64,000 bases of DNA from Elgaria multicarinata webbii (lineage: Eukaryota; Chordata; Lepidosauria; Squamata; Anguidae), in the NCBI RefSeq assembly GCF_023053635.1, contig NC_086192.1, positions 10,093,001-10,157,000 of the forward strand, written 5' to 3'. A program made the translations under genes and the position numbers. Within the stretch, counting starts at the first letter, position 1. Each line of letters begins with the position of its first letter. Below are positions 25,101-37,312 of the stretch, piece by piece. The notes beneath the pieces were generated by a model. That model was not told where the DNA came from and did no database searches. It was given only the letters and a program-made list of their open reading frames with translations.

Positions 25101-28100
25101 CAGCTGCGGAACGAGCTCCCGAGGGAGGTTCGCCAGGCACCAACGTCGTATTCCTTCCAGCACCAGGTGAAGTCTTTTTAAATCTGTATTTGAAATCTGC
25201 ATTGCTCTTCTGTTTTATTCCAGTTGTACTTTTTTATTTTGTGGTTTTAAACGTCGTTTAAATTTTACGCTGGGCCACGCGGTTTTAATTTTTTGCGAAC
25301 TGCCCGGGGAGCTTTGGCTATTGGGCGGCATAGAATTTAAATAAATAAATTGCGTTGCAGTTTGGACTTGTCAACAGATAGACTTGCCTGAGTCGACGGC
25401 AAGAGTCGAAGAAGAAGAGTACAGCCAGAAACAACCGGAAGGTGACTCAGCAAAGATGGAGTAAGAGACCAGGGTCCTTCCTCCAGCAAGCCGGCTCTCA
25501 GTTTTAGCTGAAAGCCGCCCACGTTGAGTTGTCCTTGGGCATTAAAGACTCGGATTGCACAGCTTCCTGCAGCCGCCAACAAAGAGGAGACGATTATTGG
25601 TTGGGTTATGTCAAACGTCCGAACAGGCTTTCAGCTCCTGGAAATCAATAGGTCTACTTTTGTGTGCGGAAAGGTGTGCGGAATATCGTTCTGGTTATTT
25701 TTGTGCTTTCTTTTGTTTCTTTATTTAAAAACAAAACAAAAACCTCCTGCTGTATCCGAGACTGATGGTTTCAATTATTTCTTTGCACACCACGGCCTTG
25801 AAAAATGCTTCTTTTCTTGATCAGTAAGCTAGATGATGACTCCCCTCTATCACATATTCCCTAGCCGGGTGTCTTGTTTATGTGTCTCAGTTAAAAACTG
25901 CATTTGCCATCTGCCAGCCCAAATTGCCTAAAATGATCCAACTAGTTCAGTATCCAGCAGCAAAGTAAAATGTAGGGCCTCAGATCTGCACCGTTTTTCA
26001 CATCCACATTTCTCTCTCTCTCTCTCTGTGCATTCTGGTGCCCAAGACTGATTAGGCTGTGTCTGCTCCAGACACATCGCTAAAACCAACCCTTCATGTG
26101 ATATTTCCCCTTGTTTGAGGCCTTAAAGATTCAAGGGGGTGCTACAGATGGAGCCTAAGAGATGCTAGCAGTGGTGGTAGTAGGGGAATTCACCTACTTG
26201 TGTACTGTCAGCCAGCTCTAGCCAGCATGCTTAGGCTACTGCAATGTGCTCTGTATGGGTGTTAGAGTCAGGCTGGTTCTCCCTAGTGTGGGGGAAGGGG
26301 TTTCAGGAGGTTAATCAAACTCAGAATCTGAAGAAGGAGGAGGAGGAGAATCATAGAATCATAGAATCGTAGAGTTGGAAGGGGCCTACAAGGCCATCGA
26401 GTCCAACCCCCTGCTCAATGCAGGAATCCACCTTAAAGCATCCCTGACAGAGGGTTGTTCAGCTGCCTCTTGAAGGCCTCTAGTGTGGGAGAGCCCACCA
26501 CCTCAACAGGCAACTGATTCCATTGTCGTACTGCTCTAACAGTCAGGACGTTTTTCCTGATGTCCAGCTGGAGGAGGAGGAGGAGGTGGAGGAGGAGGAG
26601 GAGGAGAAATCTATCAGCCAAGACAGGAAATGGGGTAGGAGATCCTTCAAGACTCTTCAGGAGTCAAGGAGGAATCTTCCCAGGAGCTTATTGGAGAAAA
26701 TGCCAACGACCGGTCCCTGGTAACTCCGCCTTTGTCAGAGGGGAAAGGGACTTTGGAGTTAAAAGATCCTAGAGTCCGCCGCAGGGGCAAGCGAGTGGAC
26801 TTGCGAGTGGGTGACAGGCGGTCTGCCAAGCTAGCCACTCGCCAAAGAGTTCTCGAGAAAGACCCTCCCTGAGCTAAAGTGGCTCTTGGACTGCGCGGGA
26901 GACCCTCCCTTTTAGTTGAAAGGGCAACTGCTTAGCTTAGTTAGCCTAATTAAGCTTAGAGGAAAGCTCCTAGCACTCTCACTTCCTGCAGGTGTGAAGA
27001 GATGTTTATTTGTTGAATAAAGCTTTGTAGATTACACAGCAGACTTCTTCATTGTCTCGCATCTCATGGAATCACGACAATGGGGCTACCCTTCTGCATC
27101 CAGAAGGTTCAATTTGTGCAAAATGTGGCATCTAGGCTGGGAATTGTTGCATGGTATCAGGATTATATTACACCTGTCTTCAAAAACCTGCGCTAGTTGC
27201 CAATTGCTTTCTGCATTCAATTCAAAATATTGATTTTAACCTTTAAAGCCTAAACGGTTTAGGACTTGGCTATCTAAAGGGACTGCCGGTCTCATTATGA
27301 ACTTGTCTTGTCTTGATGGCACCATTATCAGCAGAGGCATGTGAATGGGCTTTCCCTTGTGTTGTACCCAAACTGTGGAATATATTCCCCTAAGAATATG
27401 ATCGACTCTCGACTTCTAGAAAGGGTGTGAAGGTGCATCATTTCAATTTAGCCTTTTAATTTCGTCGTTTTAATGTTTTACTGCTTAACGTCCTTCTTTT
27501 TTTAAAAAAATGGTTTTGCTGTTTTAAATTGTTCTACACCTCCTTGTGATTAGCCACTCATAGAAGTTTGCGAGTCCTTTACACGACGCATAAGTTCTTC
27601 TGCGGTAATATCGCTTTTTAAAAAATCAGAGATAATGCCATATTTAAAATTATAGTGGGATGTCCCCAGTAGTTAAAGCACTAGATGGCGCTGTTTCATT
27701 GAACATAATAACATTGCCAGGAGGGGAAGTTTTCAACTCAAAATCATGTGGTCCCCGTCTAAAGGAGTGTCATAAATGTGGAAATAATCCAGAAGAAACA
27801 ACCTTGGTAAAGGCATGGGGTTTTTTCCCTTAATGTAGAGACACCCTACGATTCTATGATTATTCCAGAGGAGGCTGCCGATGTCAGTGGGGCGGTGAAT
27901 CTGCACCGACTTTCAGTCAGAACTCTAAAGAAGTTTTCCATTGGTTTCTTCAGCAACTCATGCTAGATGTAGGCTGCGTTCACCTCTGCCTGTCCCTCCC
28001 CGGCACCTGACATGAGCTCTATCTTAAAGGAACTATTCAGCAAGAGTAGTCCACTCCCCTCAAGCAAACACCGTAAGATACTCAAGAGGAAATGCAAAGG

Positions 28101-31100
28101 AAATATAACCATGCACAGGAGGGGAAGGAGGCAGGGAGACGGGGCGCAATGACTTCTAGGTCCAGTTACCTAATAGAACCAGGTCTCTGGAATCTACATC
28201 CACTGTATGGACTTCAAACAGAAGCCAAGTATTCTTGTCTATGCCATCTGAGACGCCTCCGCTTATTGACGCTCGGTACTGGAATTCCGGATTTCGAGAT
28301 GAGCTCTCAAGAACAGGAAAGGCTACGATACGGTGCAAATGGCTTGAGACAGAATTCCTGAAATGACCGGTAACCTAATGCGGAGGAGAAAAGATTGGTG
28401 TTTAGGCTATTAGCGGGTAGCCAAACTAGTGCAATGCAGATGTTTTGGACTACAGCTCCCAGAAGCCTTTGCCAGCATGGGCAATGTTTAGGGATTATGG
28501 GAGCTGTATTCCAAATACTTGGAGAACATCAAGTAGCCCACCCCTGAATTATAATCTCAGACAGATGTACGTACACAGACACTTTCAGAGATGTACTGAG
28601 CTGAGTTTTTAATTTTTAGTCCCTGCCCTGAGTTTTTGGGGGCAAAGAGCAAAATAAACTACCATTCTTCCATTCTTCCTCGTGTTGTTATTCAGATAAT
28701 TAAGGGAGTTGTCCTTGATTGGGAGACCTTTTTCTCCCTCTCTTACAATACTAAAACCCAACTGATCGGTGGGGTTTCAGGACAAATGTCGTAGCGTTGG
28801 TCACCAATTTGGATGGCTTTAAAAGGAGGTTGGACAAATTCCTGAAGGAGAAGGCCAGCGATGGCTACTAGTCCTGATGCCTCTATGCTAGCTCCAGTAT
28901 CAAGGCAGTATGGGCGGAAGGGTCTTGCTGCACTCCAGTCCTGCTTGTGGGTTTCCCAGGGGCAGTTGGCTGGCTGTGTGAGCAGAATGCTGGACTAGAT
29001 AGACTCTTGGGGGGATTCTACACGCCGTACTGAGGGCGCTTCCATGCGCCCCCCAGTGCGGCCCCAAAGCGATCGTGTAACTTGCCTGGAGAAGCAACGA
29101 GGAAGAGGCGTCCTTGCCGCCGCCGCCACCCACCTACTTCCTCGCCGGCCGGAACGGAGAGCTCGGCGGAAGAAGGCAGGGTGGAGAGCTTCTTCTGCTC
29201 TCCACCCCGCCTTCTTCCACCGAGCTCTCCGACCCAGCCGGGTCAGAGGTAGGTGGGTGGCGGCGGCGGCCGCAAGGACGCCTCTTCCTCGTCGCTTCTC
29301 CAGGCAAGTTACACGATCGCTTTGGGGCCGCACTGGGGGCGCATGGAAGCGCCCTCAGTACGGCGTGTAGAATTCCCCTTGCTCTATCCAGCACAGCTCT
29401 TCTGATTTTCTTATGTTCTTACCTCTACAATCAGAGAAGGCAGAATTTTAACTGGCATGTATTTCCCAAGAAGTCACGCCTGGCAGAATTTCCTGTTCAA
29501 ACATTTGCATGAAGTTTCAAAAACAAAGGCCACAGATGCACACACAGCCTGGCAGATCAGGAAAGGGTGGCCAGAACCCAGATGCCCACCAGAGACCCTT
29601 CATTGGGCTGGTCCTAGATGCAAGAGGCGTCGAAGTTCAGGCAGGACAGACAGCAGCTCATACCAAAAGCCACCGTTCCCTGTGCAACAGGCCTCTGCAA
29701 TAATCGCAAACCTGCCTGCGGCAGTCTGGAATGCTAATAAGAGCTACGTCCACTGAAGTGGGTAACCACAGAAATATTCCTAAGCTCACCTTTGTGATCG
29801 TTGCGTTATCAGGTATATAACGAAGTGCATCTATGTACAGATCAAAAGGCTGGTTTACCCTCGGAGGATCTGGTAATACGACACCGGGATCGTGTGGAAC
29901 CCAAGGGGCATAGAGAAAAGAGGGTTCTTGAAGCCTGGTCAATACAAACAAGCAGAGGAATAAATAAAATAATAAATAAGGGCACAATCCTATGCATATT
30001 TAGAAAGAAAATAGCCCTATAACTCCCAGCGTGCCCCAGCCAGCATGGCTGGCCGAGGAATGCTGGGAATTTAGGACTGTTTCTGTAGGTAGAGATACCC
30101 AGAGGTAGAGATACCCAGAGTTGGCTTCAGGTTTTATTACAGAGTTATTCCTTTCGTTTCTATAACGCCGAATAACCAAAGCTCTCTCTGAGCGGTTCAC
30201 AACAACTGCAACCATAAAATACATGATGATAAAATAAAATATGGAAGTTTAGAAGCTAAAAAACACCCCATAAAATAAACAAATAAATAAATAATAAAAA
30301 TAAAACCTAGCAGCAGTGGGGAGATTTAAAATATAGCAACAGATTTAAAGAAGAGCCTCGTGTGGCGCAGAGTGGTAAGCGGCAGTTACTGCAGCCAAAA
30401 CTTTCCCCGCAGCCTGAGTTCGATCCCAGCGGAAGCTGGTTCTCAGGCAGCCGGCTCGGGTCGACTCAGCCTTCCATCCTTCCAAGGTCGGTAAAACGAG
30501 GAAAGGTAACTGCAATTGGGGAAGGCCATGGCAAACCACCCCGCTACAAGGTAACTGCGACTGGGGAAGGCAATGGCAAACCACCCCGCTACAAGGTAAC
30601 TGCGATTGGGGAAGGCAATGGCAAACCACCCCGCTACAAGGCAACTGCGACTGGGGAAGGCAATGGCAAACCACCCCGCTACAAAGTCTGCCAAGAAAAT
30701 GACAGCGAAAACAGGCGGCCCTCTAGGAGTCAGTAATGACTCGAGTGATTTGCACGAGAGGTTCCTTTCCTTTTCCTTTCAACAGATTTAAAACAACAGA
30801 AACTGAGGGCTCTTGGAGAAGAAACTCTCAGCAGGCCTTCTCTCTCTCTCTCTCTCTCTCATACACACACACACACACACACACAGCCTTGACACCAGCT
30901 GCTACTATTCCTCCTCCTCTCTCTCATCATTGCTCCCACTTGCTTGCTTGAGAGGCAGAGAGGCTCCTCCTCCCTTCCACCACCATTGTCTATAGGCAGG
31001 GAAAGCCCCACAGTGACTGCGAGTCTGCGCTGCATCAATTATATGGCGCAGACGCAGCTTCGCAGCCTCCATGGGGCTTTCCTGCAAGGCTGCTCGTTGA

Positions 31101-34100
31101 AACGTCTGGGACTTATCCCAACTTCTCCAACGGCAGCGAGGTCACCGCCTGACATTGCTCCGCAGCCAATCCTGGGAGTCGCTGGTGGAAGGCGACCAGC
31201 GACTGGTTGCCTTCCACCCGGAAGAGGGCCGGGGGGAGGGGGAGGGCTCCAGTACCCAGATGGCTGCCATTAACCCCACGCTCCCTGCTTGGTGTCGGGG
31301 TTTTGGAGGGAGGTGGCGCCAACTCGCGGCCGTGAAGAAAGCCCCCAGGCCAGAGCGAGAGGCAGGTGAACAAGCTGGCTGCAGTGGAGAAGACGAGGGG
31401 CAATTCCAGGGGGTTCACGTCAATGTGGGTTCTTGGCAGATGCCTGAGTACTATGACCCTTGATGCCAGTTCTGCAGATACCTAGGCCTAGCGTCAGCAC
31501 AGTTAAAGAGAATAAGAGATCTGGAGTTGGAAGGAGAGAATGAGTTGGCTGGCAGAGGAAAGAGAGAAAAATAGTTTCCCTTCTGTGAAACAGACTTCTG
31601 TTGGCACTGACAACTGTGAGTTCTAAGGAATTGTTCCGTATGTTGGGGCTCAGTCCGCATCTGTGCCTTGTACTCTGTCTTTTGGGCAAACGGCTTGCCC
31701 TTTGCCACGCCTCCCACGACAGCCATTTTGTGGTGACACCCAGCAGAGCTTTTCTCATATCGCCAAATGTGCTCACGGGCCTCCAAAGACGCTTGCTTTC
31801 ACTGAAGGTTCCAGGACTTGAACCCGGGGCCTCCTGCGCAAAAAGATCGTGCACTGCCCGGGAGCTGCATATAGTCAGTCCCTTGGCTGGCGTGCAGCTT
31901 TAGTTTCCTCTTAGGACCCAAGAGGTAGCAACTCTCTAATTTCCCCCTTTGTATAAAAACTTCTGCAACTTTATCCATTTATAGCATGCGACAGTTTCCT
32001 CCTGCCAATCTGTTTTGATCGCAGACGCCAGGCTGACATCGAAAAGAGAAAAGGAGGGGGGGGGGAAATCTCGTGCAGCTGCCGATTTAACGTTCGAAAC
32101 TCCCAAGCTGCACGGCTCCCCCATATGCTATGTAATAGCCCAGCTTGGTTTCCCATGCCAAAGCGGCTGCATTTTAGGAAACTAACCCATTTTTCCGCCT
32201 CTCCTCGCTTAGTATTTTCATTTATATACACAACACACGCACGCTTTCGACACGGGCCCCTCTGCCAGGCCCAATGTAAATGCAACATAATTTACAGTAA
32301 AATCATCGCAGGTTTTATACGCGGTATTGATTTTGGTGTTAATTTTCAAACCTGTGAAAGTCAGGGGGGGAGACAGTAAATCTGGAAATAAATTGGCCAA
32401 ATGAAACACATAAATGACAGAAGAGAAATCGGTCACAGGAGAGGGGCATGCGTCGGCTGTGTGCTGTTTAGCTAGTTAGATGAGAAATATATCAAGAGAG
32501 GCCCTGTAAATCTGAAGATGAGTCATAAATATAACAATACATGGCAACAGATGATTTTAGTACAGCAGTGCGGAAAAGAACAAGGATCTTAGTTGGAGGG
32601 TTTTTGTTTCTTAAACAGTTGAAGGTAGTTTGAAAGAGGGATTGTGGCACCCTGTATATAAGTTCGTCCTTTTTTCCATCATTGGAAAATGGGTCATTGG
32701 GGTTGTTTCAAAGCCTTGGAGGAAGAGATAGAGATCCAACCGTGGGTCTCCCTGACGCCTCCCAGATACTACGGAAAGCTCCATGATGTCTACAATCTCG
32801 GGAGGAGAGGAAATAGATGTAGTTGGGGTGGGCCACTGCGCGGGGAGGAGAGATGTTGTAGATCTGTTAGATCCAAAGGCCTCTCAGCACCTGTCCCCAC
32901 CCTAGTAAGGCGAGTGAGTTAAGATGGACTCCGTCTAACCTAAAATGCATTTTTGGAGGACAGAGAGCCTCTAAAATAGCCTCTGCTGCTCCTCCTGCCA
33001 TGCCCAACGCTTAACAGCGGGGCTTAGGTAGTATGGATGGCTTTATAATCCCATAAGACTGCACCCTAAAATAATTAAATCAAGGCAGCAGCAAAAAAAC
33101 AGAGAAAAACCAAAGACCGTAAGGTTTACCTGGGAGTAAGCCACTTCAAATTCAACAGGACTTCTTTCTGAGTCGACATGCATATATAGGATCATGAGAA
33201 ACTGATATAAATGCGTGCCGTTTCCTTGTTTACCCCTGTCTTCCACAACTCTCTCCCCCTCCTCAGCTGTCTCCCATAGGTGTGTGCCGGGTGTGCCCAG
33301 ACACACCCTAATGTCTCAAGCAAAAAGCATCTCAATCCTCCCAGCTCCAACGGCCCTCCCACAGTCGGGCAAGCCGAACGCATAGTTGGGCATCAGTGCC
33401 TACAGTGTTTAATAAATAAGTGTCCTTTATGATTGAGTATTCAATAAATGCTCACCTTTAAAAACATAAAATCCCCTGGGTGCACACCCTAATGAAATGT
33501 GTTGCGTACGCCTATGCTGCCTCCTCTTTGTTACATTTTTATTATTTATGCATTATATTACTACATGTACACATACCCCAAACAGCCAAAGCTTTCTGGG
33601 AAGTTCAGAACAATTTCAACCGTAAAATACAACATAAGATACAACACAGAAATTTGAAAGTACAGGATAAAAGCAAAGAAAAAAGGGGAAACCAAAATAA
33701 AACTTAGCAGCAATGCAGAGATTTAAAATGCAGGAAGAGATTTGAAACAGAAACAGAAAGACTAAAATGCCTGGACAAATAAGAAGTTCTTCACCTGGCA
33801 CCGGAAAGAGCACAACGTCAGTGCCAGGAAAGCTGCTCTGAGACGCTCGTTCAACAACTGGGGTGCCACAACAGAAAAGGCCCTTTTCTTAGTCGCTACC
33901 CTCCTCACTTCCTTTGTTGGGATCTCCTGGAAAAGGACCGCTGAGGGTAATCTTAGGGTCTGAGCAAGTATATATGGGAGAAGACCATCTTTCAATTTTT
34001 AGATTCCAAGCTATTTGTGGCTGTGATCTGTCCTCTTTTATTTCAGAAAGCTCCAGGCTGCTGCTGCTACTACTACTACTACTACTAATAATAATAATAA

Positions 34101-37100
34101 TATGCAGCCAATGACCCTGTTCAGACAACACACTAAGTCATGGTGGTTAAGCATTTTGAGCAAAACATTATGGCTTAGCGTGTCATGTGAACTGTTCCTA
34201 ATCATGGTGGCCACATAAGCGTGGTTTAAACATGCTCACTAACCATTTGCTGCAACAGGGTGAGCGACCTAACCATGGTTTAAGCGTGTTGTCTGAACAG
34301 GCCAAACATTTTCATCGACAAGCATCATGTCCCCAAATTTCAGCGTTTACCTTTCCCTCCTAACTCGGCCGCTTTGCAGTCTCAGACTCCTCCTGGCAGC
34401 GTCGTACGCCGTCAGCCGGAGAGTTGAACGACCCCCGGCAACGTCTGAAAATGGATGTGATTTACTGCGGCGCATCCGTACTTTCTAATATGGTTAAACA
34501 CACACACTGTAAACTTCACGCAGGGAAGAATTATCGTCAGAAGGTCAAGTCCAACTCAGCTACAGTATCACTCAGGCAGATTCGAAGAGCAGGCAGCAGC
34601 AAAAGATCAATTAAGGAAATTAAATGAAAAGCCTACTCTCCTCTAAGTGAGGAATTGGCGTCCACTTCGATGGCGGCCCCTTCGCTAGCTGCCTCAAAGG
34701 AATTCTCACCAGTTCTCTGGCAAGAAAGCCGATGGGGCATTTGTTGGCGGAAATACTATGGGGCCATCACATTCATAACTATACAGCCTGTCAGGGATTC
34801 TGAACCTGGGAGTATGATGGCTTAAGGCTGAGAACAGGAGAACATCAGAAGAGCCCTGCTGGATCAGACCAAGGGACCATCTGGTCCAGTTCACACAGTG
34901 GCCAAGCACTCTCCCACCCATGCTCCCCAGCAACTGGTACACACAGGCTTACAGCCTCTGATATTGGAGGTAGCATATAGCCATCAAGACTAGCAGCCAT
35001 TGATAGCCGTCTCCTTCAGGAATTTTTTCCAACCCCCTTTTAAAGCCATCTAAACCAGTGGCCATCACTACGGCTTGCAGAAGTGAATTCCATAGTTTAA
35101 CTATGGGTTGTGTGAAGAACTACTTCCTTTTATCTGTCCTGGTGGAGAAGGCTGTCAATGGCTACTAGTCCTGATGGCTATGTGCTGCCTCCAGTAGCAG
35201 AGGCAGTGCGCTATGTACACCATTTGCTGGGGAACATGGGCGGGAGGGTGCTGTTCCACCTGTGTCCTTTGTGAGTTCTTGGTCGACAGCTTGTTCGTCA
35301 CTGTGTGAACAGAGTGCCGGACTAAACGGACCCCTGGTCTGATCCAGCAGGGCTCTTTTTACGTTCTTAAGTCAAAGTGGGGTGGCAGATGACGTCAGAG
35401 TCCCTGCTAATCAAAAACTCCTGGCGCTTCGTCCTTCTGAGTCCTCGCTCTACAGACACCACTGCCTGTACTTTATAGCCTTGGGTCAAGGCAATGTCGG
35501 GGCAAGGAGATGGGAGAGTAAAGATGAGAACGTATCGGAGGCAATCAAGCACTCTCAGGGCTATTTTCCTGGCAAAATGTAAGGGTGTGGCTGCCAATCT
35601 ATTTTACAGAAAGGGAGGCAGGTTCAGGTCTGGACATATAAGGACTAATCGCCCCTTCGTAGAAATGTCTCTGCAGTGTGGCAAGACATGCTAGTCACGC
35701 CAATCAAATTAGCCGGCTGCACTGCTTCTGCCATACTTTTCATTCATCTCCACAATCCCACCCTTTTGCTTGGTCCAATCATGCCCAGAGACAGAACTAT
35801 AGCTGCCAGGCATTCTCCTAGATCTGCCTGTTCTCGCTGGGGGAATCCCGGCACACCCTCAGCTCTGATGCCGTGGTGATGTCATCGCCCTTATAAGGAG
35901 ATGAGTGACGGGAAGCAAAGTCCCTTAGTCCCATGTCTGGATGTTTTGGGTGCACGGCCTCAACACCCAGAACCAACACACTGGCTTTCTCTCATTACCT
36001 TTGGGAAGCCATCCGAAAGGATAATCCACAATTGTATCAGGCACATCCCCGGGGATCAGAGGTACAAGCGTAGAAAGTTCTCTAGGGGTCCAGATAATTC
36101 CAAAGCATGTGGTTTCTTGCTGAAATGCATCCAACTTTTGCCATCCCAGAGTCAATGAATCTGAAAAGCAGGAAATTCTGTCCTTTTAATATCAAATTTG
36201 GGGGATTTGGGTGCTTTCAGACCTGGTTTTTATTGTGCGATCGCACTGCCTCGTTCACGGAATTTTGCACGGGGTCCAAATGACTGTCGTCTTCCATTTC
36301 TAGCACTCCTGTATTTTCACACTACTTCTGTCCTTTTTACCAGACCCAAAAAAATCTCGTAAGGTGGGAATACAAAATACAAAAAATACCAGCGAATTGT
36401 AGCTTAATCTTACTTACTGCCAGTAACCATGCTGTAGGAGAGGCATTTCAATCTTTTAGTATCAGGAGGTGGGATACTGCAAAAGCTGAGGAACTGTTAG
36501 GAATACTGCAACTTTGTCTGCAAGTTCCTGGAAGAGGGCAGTGTTGCAGTTAGTCCGCTCATGGGGATTTTGATCACAGCTAGCCCTACAACATGGTTTC
36601 CTGTGATTTTGCCCCTTTGCTCCTCCCCTTCCTCCTCCCCACCCCTCTCTCTAACTTCCACCATTGCTGGGAGCACACGTGTTTGCTCTCTTGCTCCTGC
36701 CTGTGTCATGGAACACAAAAATGAACTGAGCAAACTCTTTTGAAACTCTACCCGTTACCTGCATTGTGTATGCAAGAATATATGTGAGAGAAGCTGCTTT
36801 CTTTCCTTCACTGAAGAAGGCTGTAAAGCTGTAGCCTCCCTTTTATGATTCTAAGATAGCCTGCGTGTATGTGGGAGTGGTAAACGCTCATTCCGTTTTG
36901 CCTTTGGGTTTTTTTCACTGCTAACTGCCTTTCTAACAGGAGGCATCGATACTAAATAATCCCATCAGAAACTCGGAGAAAGGGGTGTGGACAGCAGAGA
37001 GGGGCATGGGAAACTAGATTTGGCCCGCAAGCCTGAGGGTCAACAACCCCGAAGTTGATCCTGCACGCCTGAAATCTTCTCTTCCTGCCCTTCATAAGCC

Positions 37101-37274
37101 AAATTTGCACGTTCCTTAAGGAGGGGGAAGGCAAGGCCACATCCTCAAAAGCTCTCTTTTTTCAGAATGGTCCAGCAAGAAACAGTAATGGCCATAACAA
37201 GGAATGGCCACTTGGCTAGCACCATCAAGGCAATTTCCAGCAATTCCTACTGGTTTCATTCACGCTCTAATGAC

Positions 37275-37312
<38 letters not shown>

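Noticed and set aside
28995-29512. Arg-rich ORFs of 108-132 codons on both strands
   Set aside because: Reflections of the GC-rich foldback element at 29011-29378.
29653-29710. Extra exon between exons 15 and 16 (acceptor ATTATTGCAG, donor GTATGA)
   Set aside because: Its length would leave the wrong phase, and moving the exon 16 acceptor to 28374 joins 15 and 16 perfectly without it.
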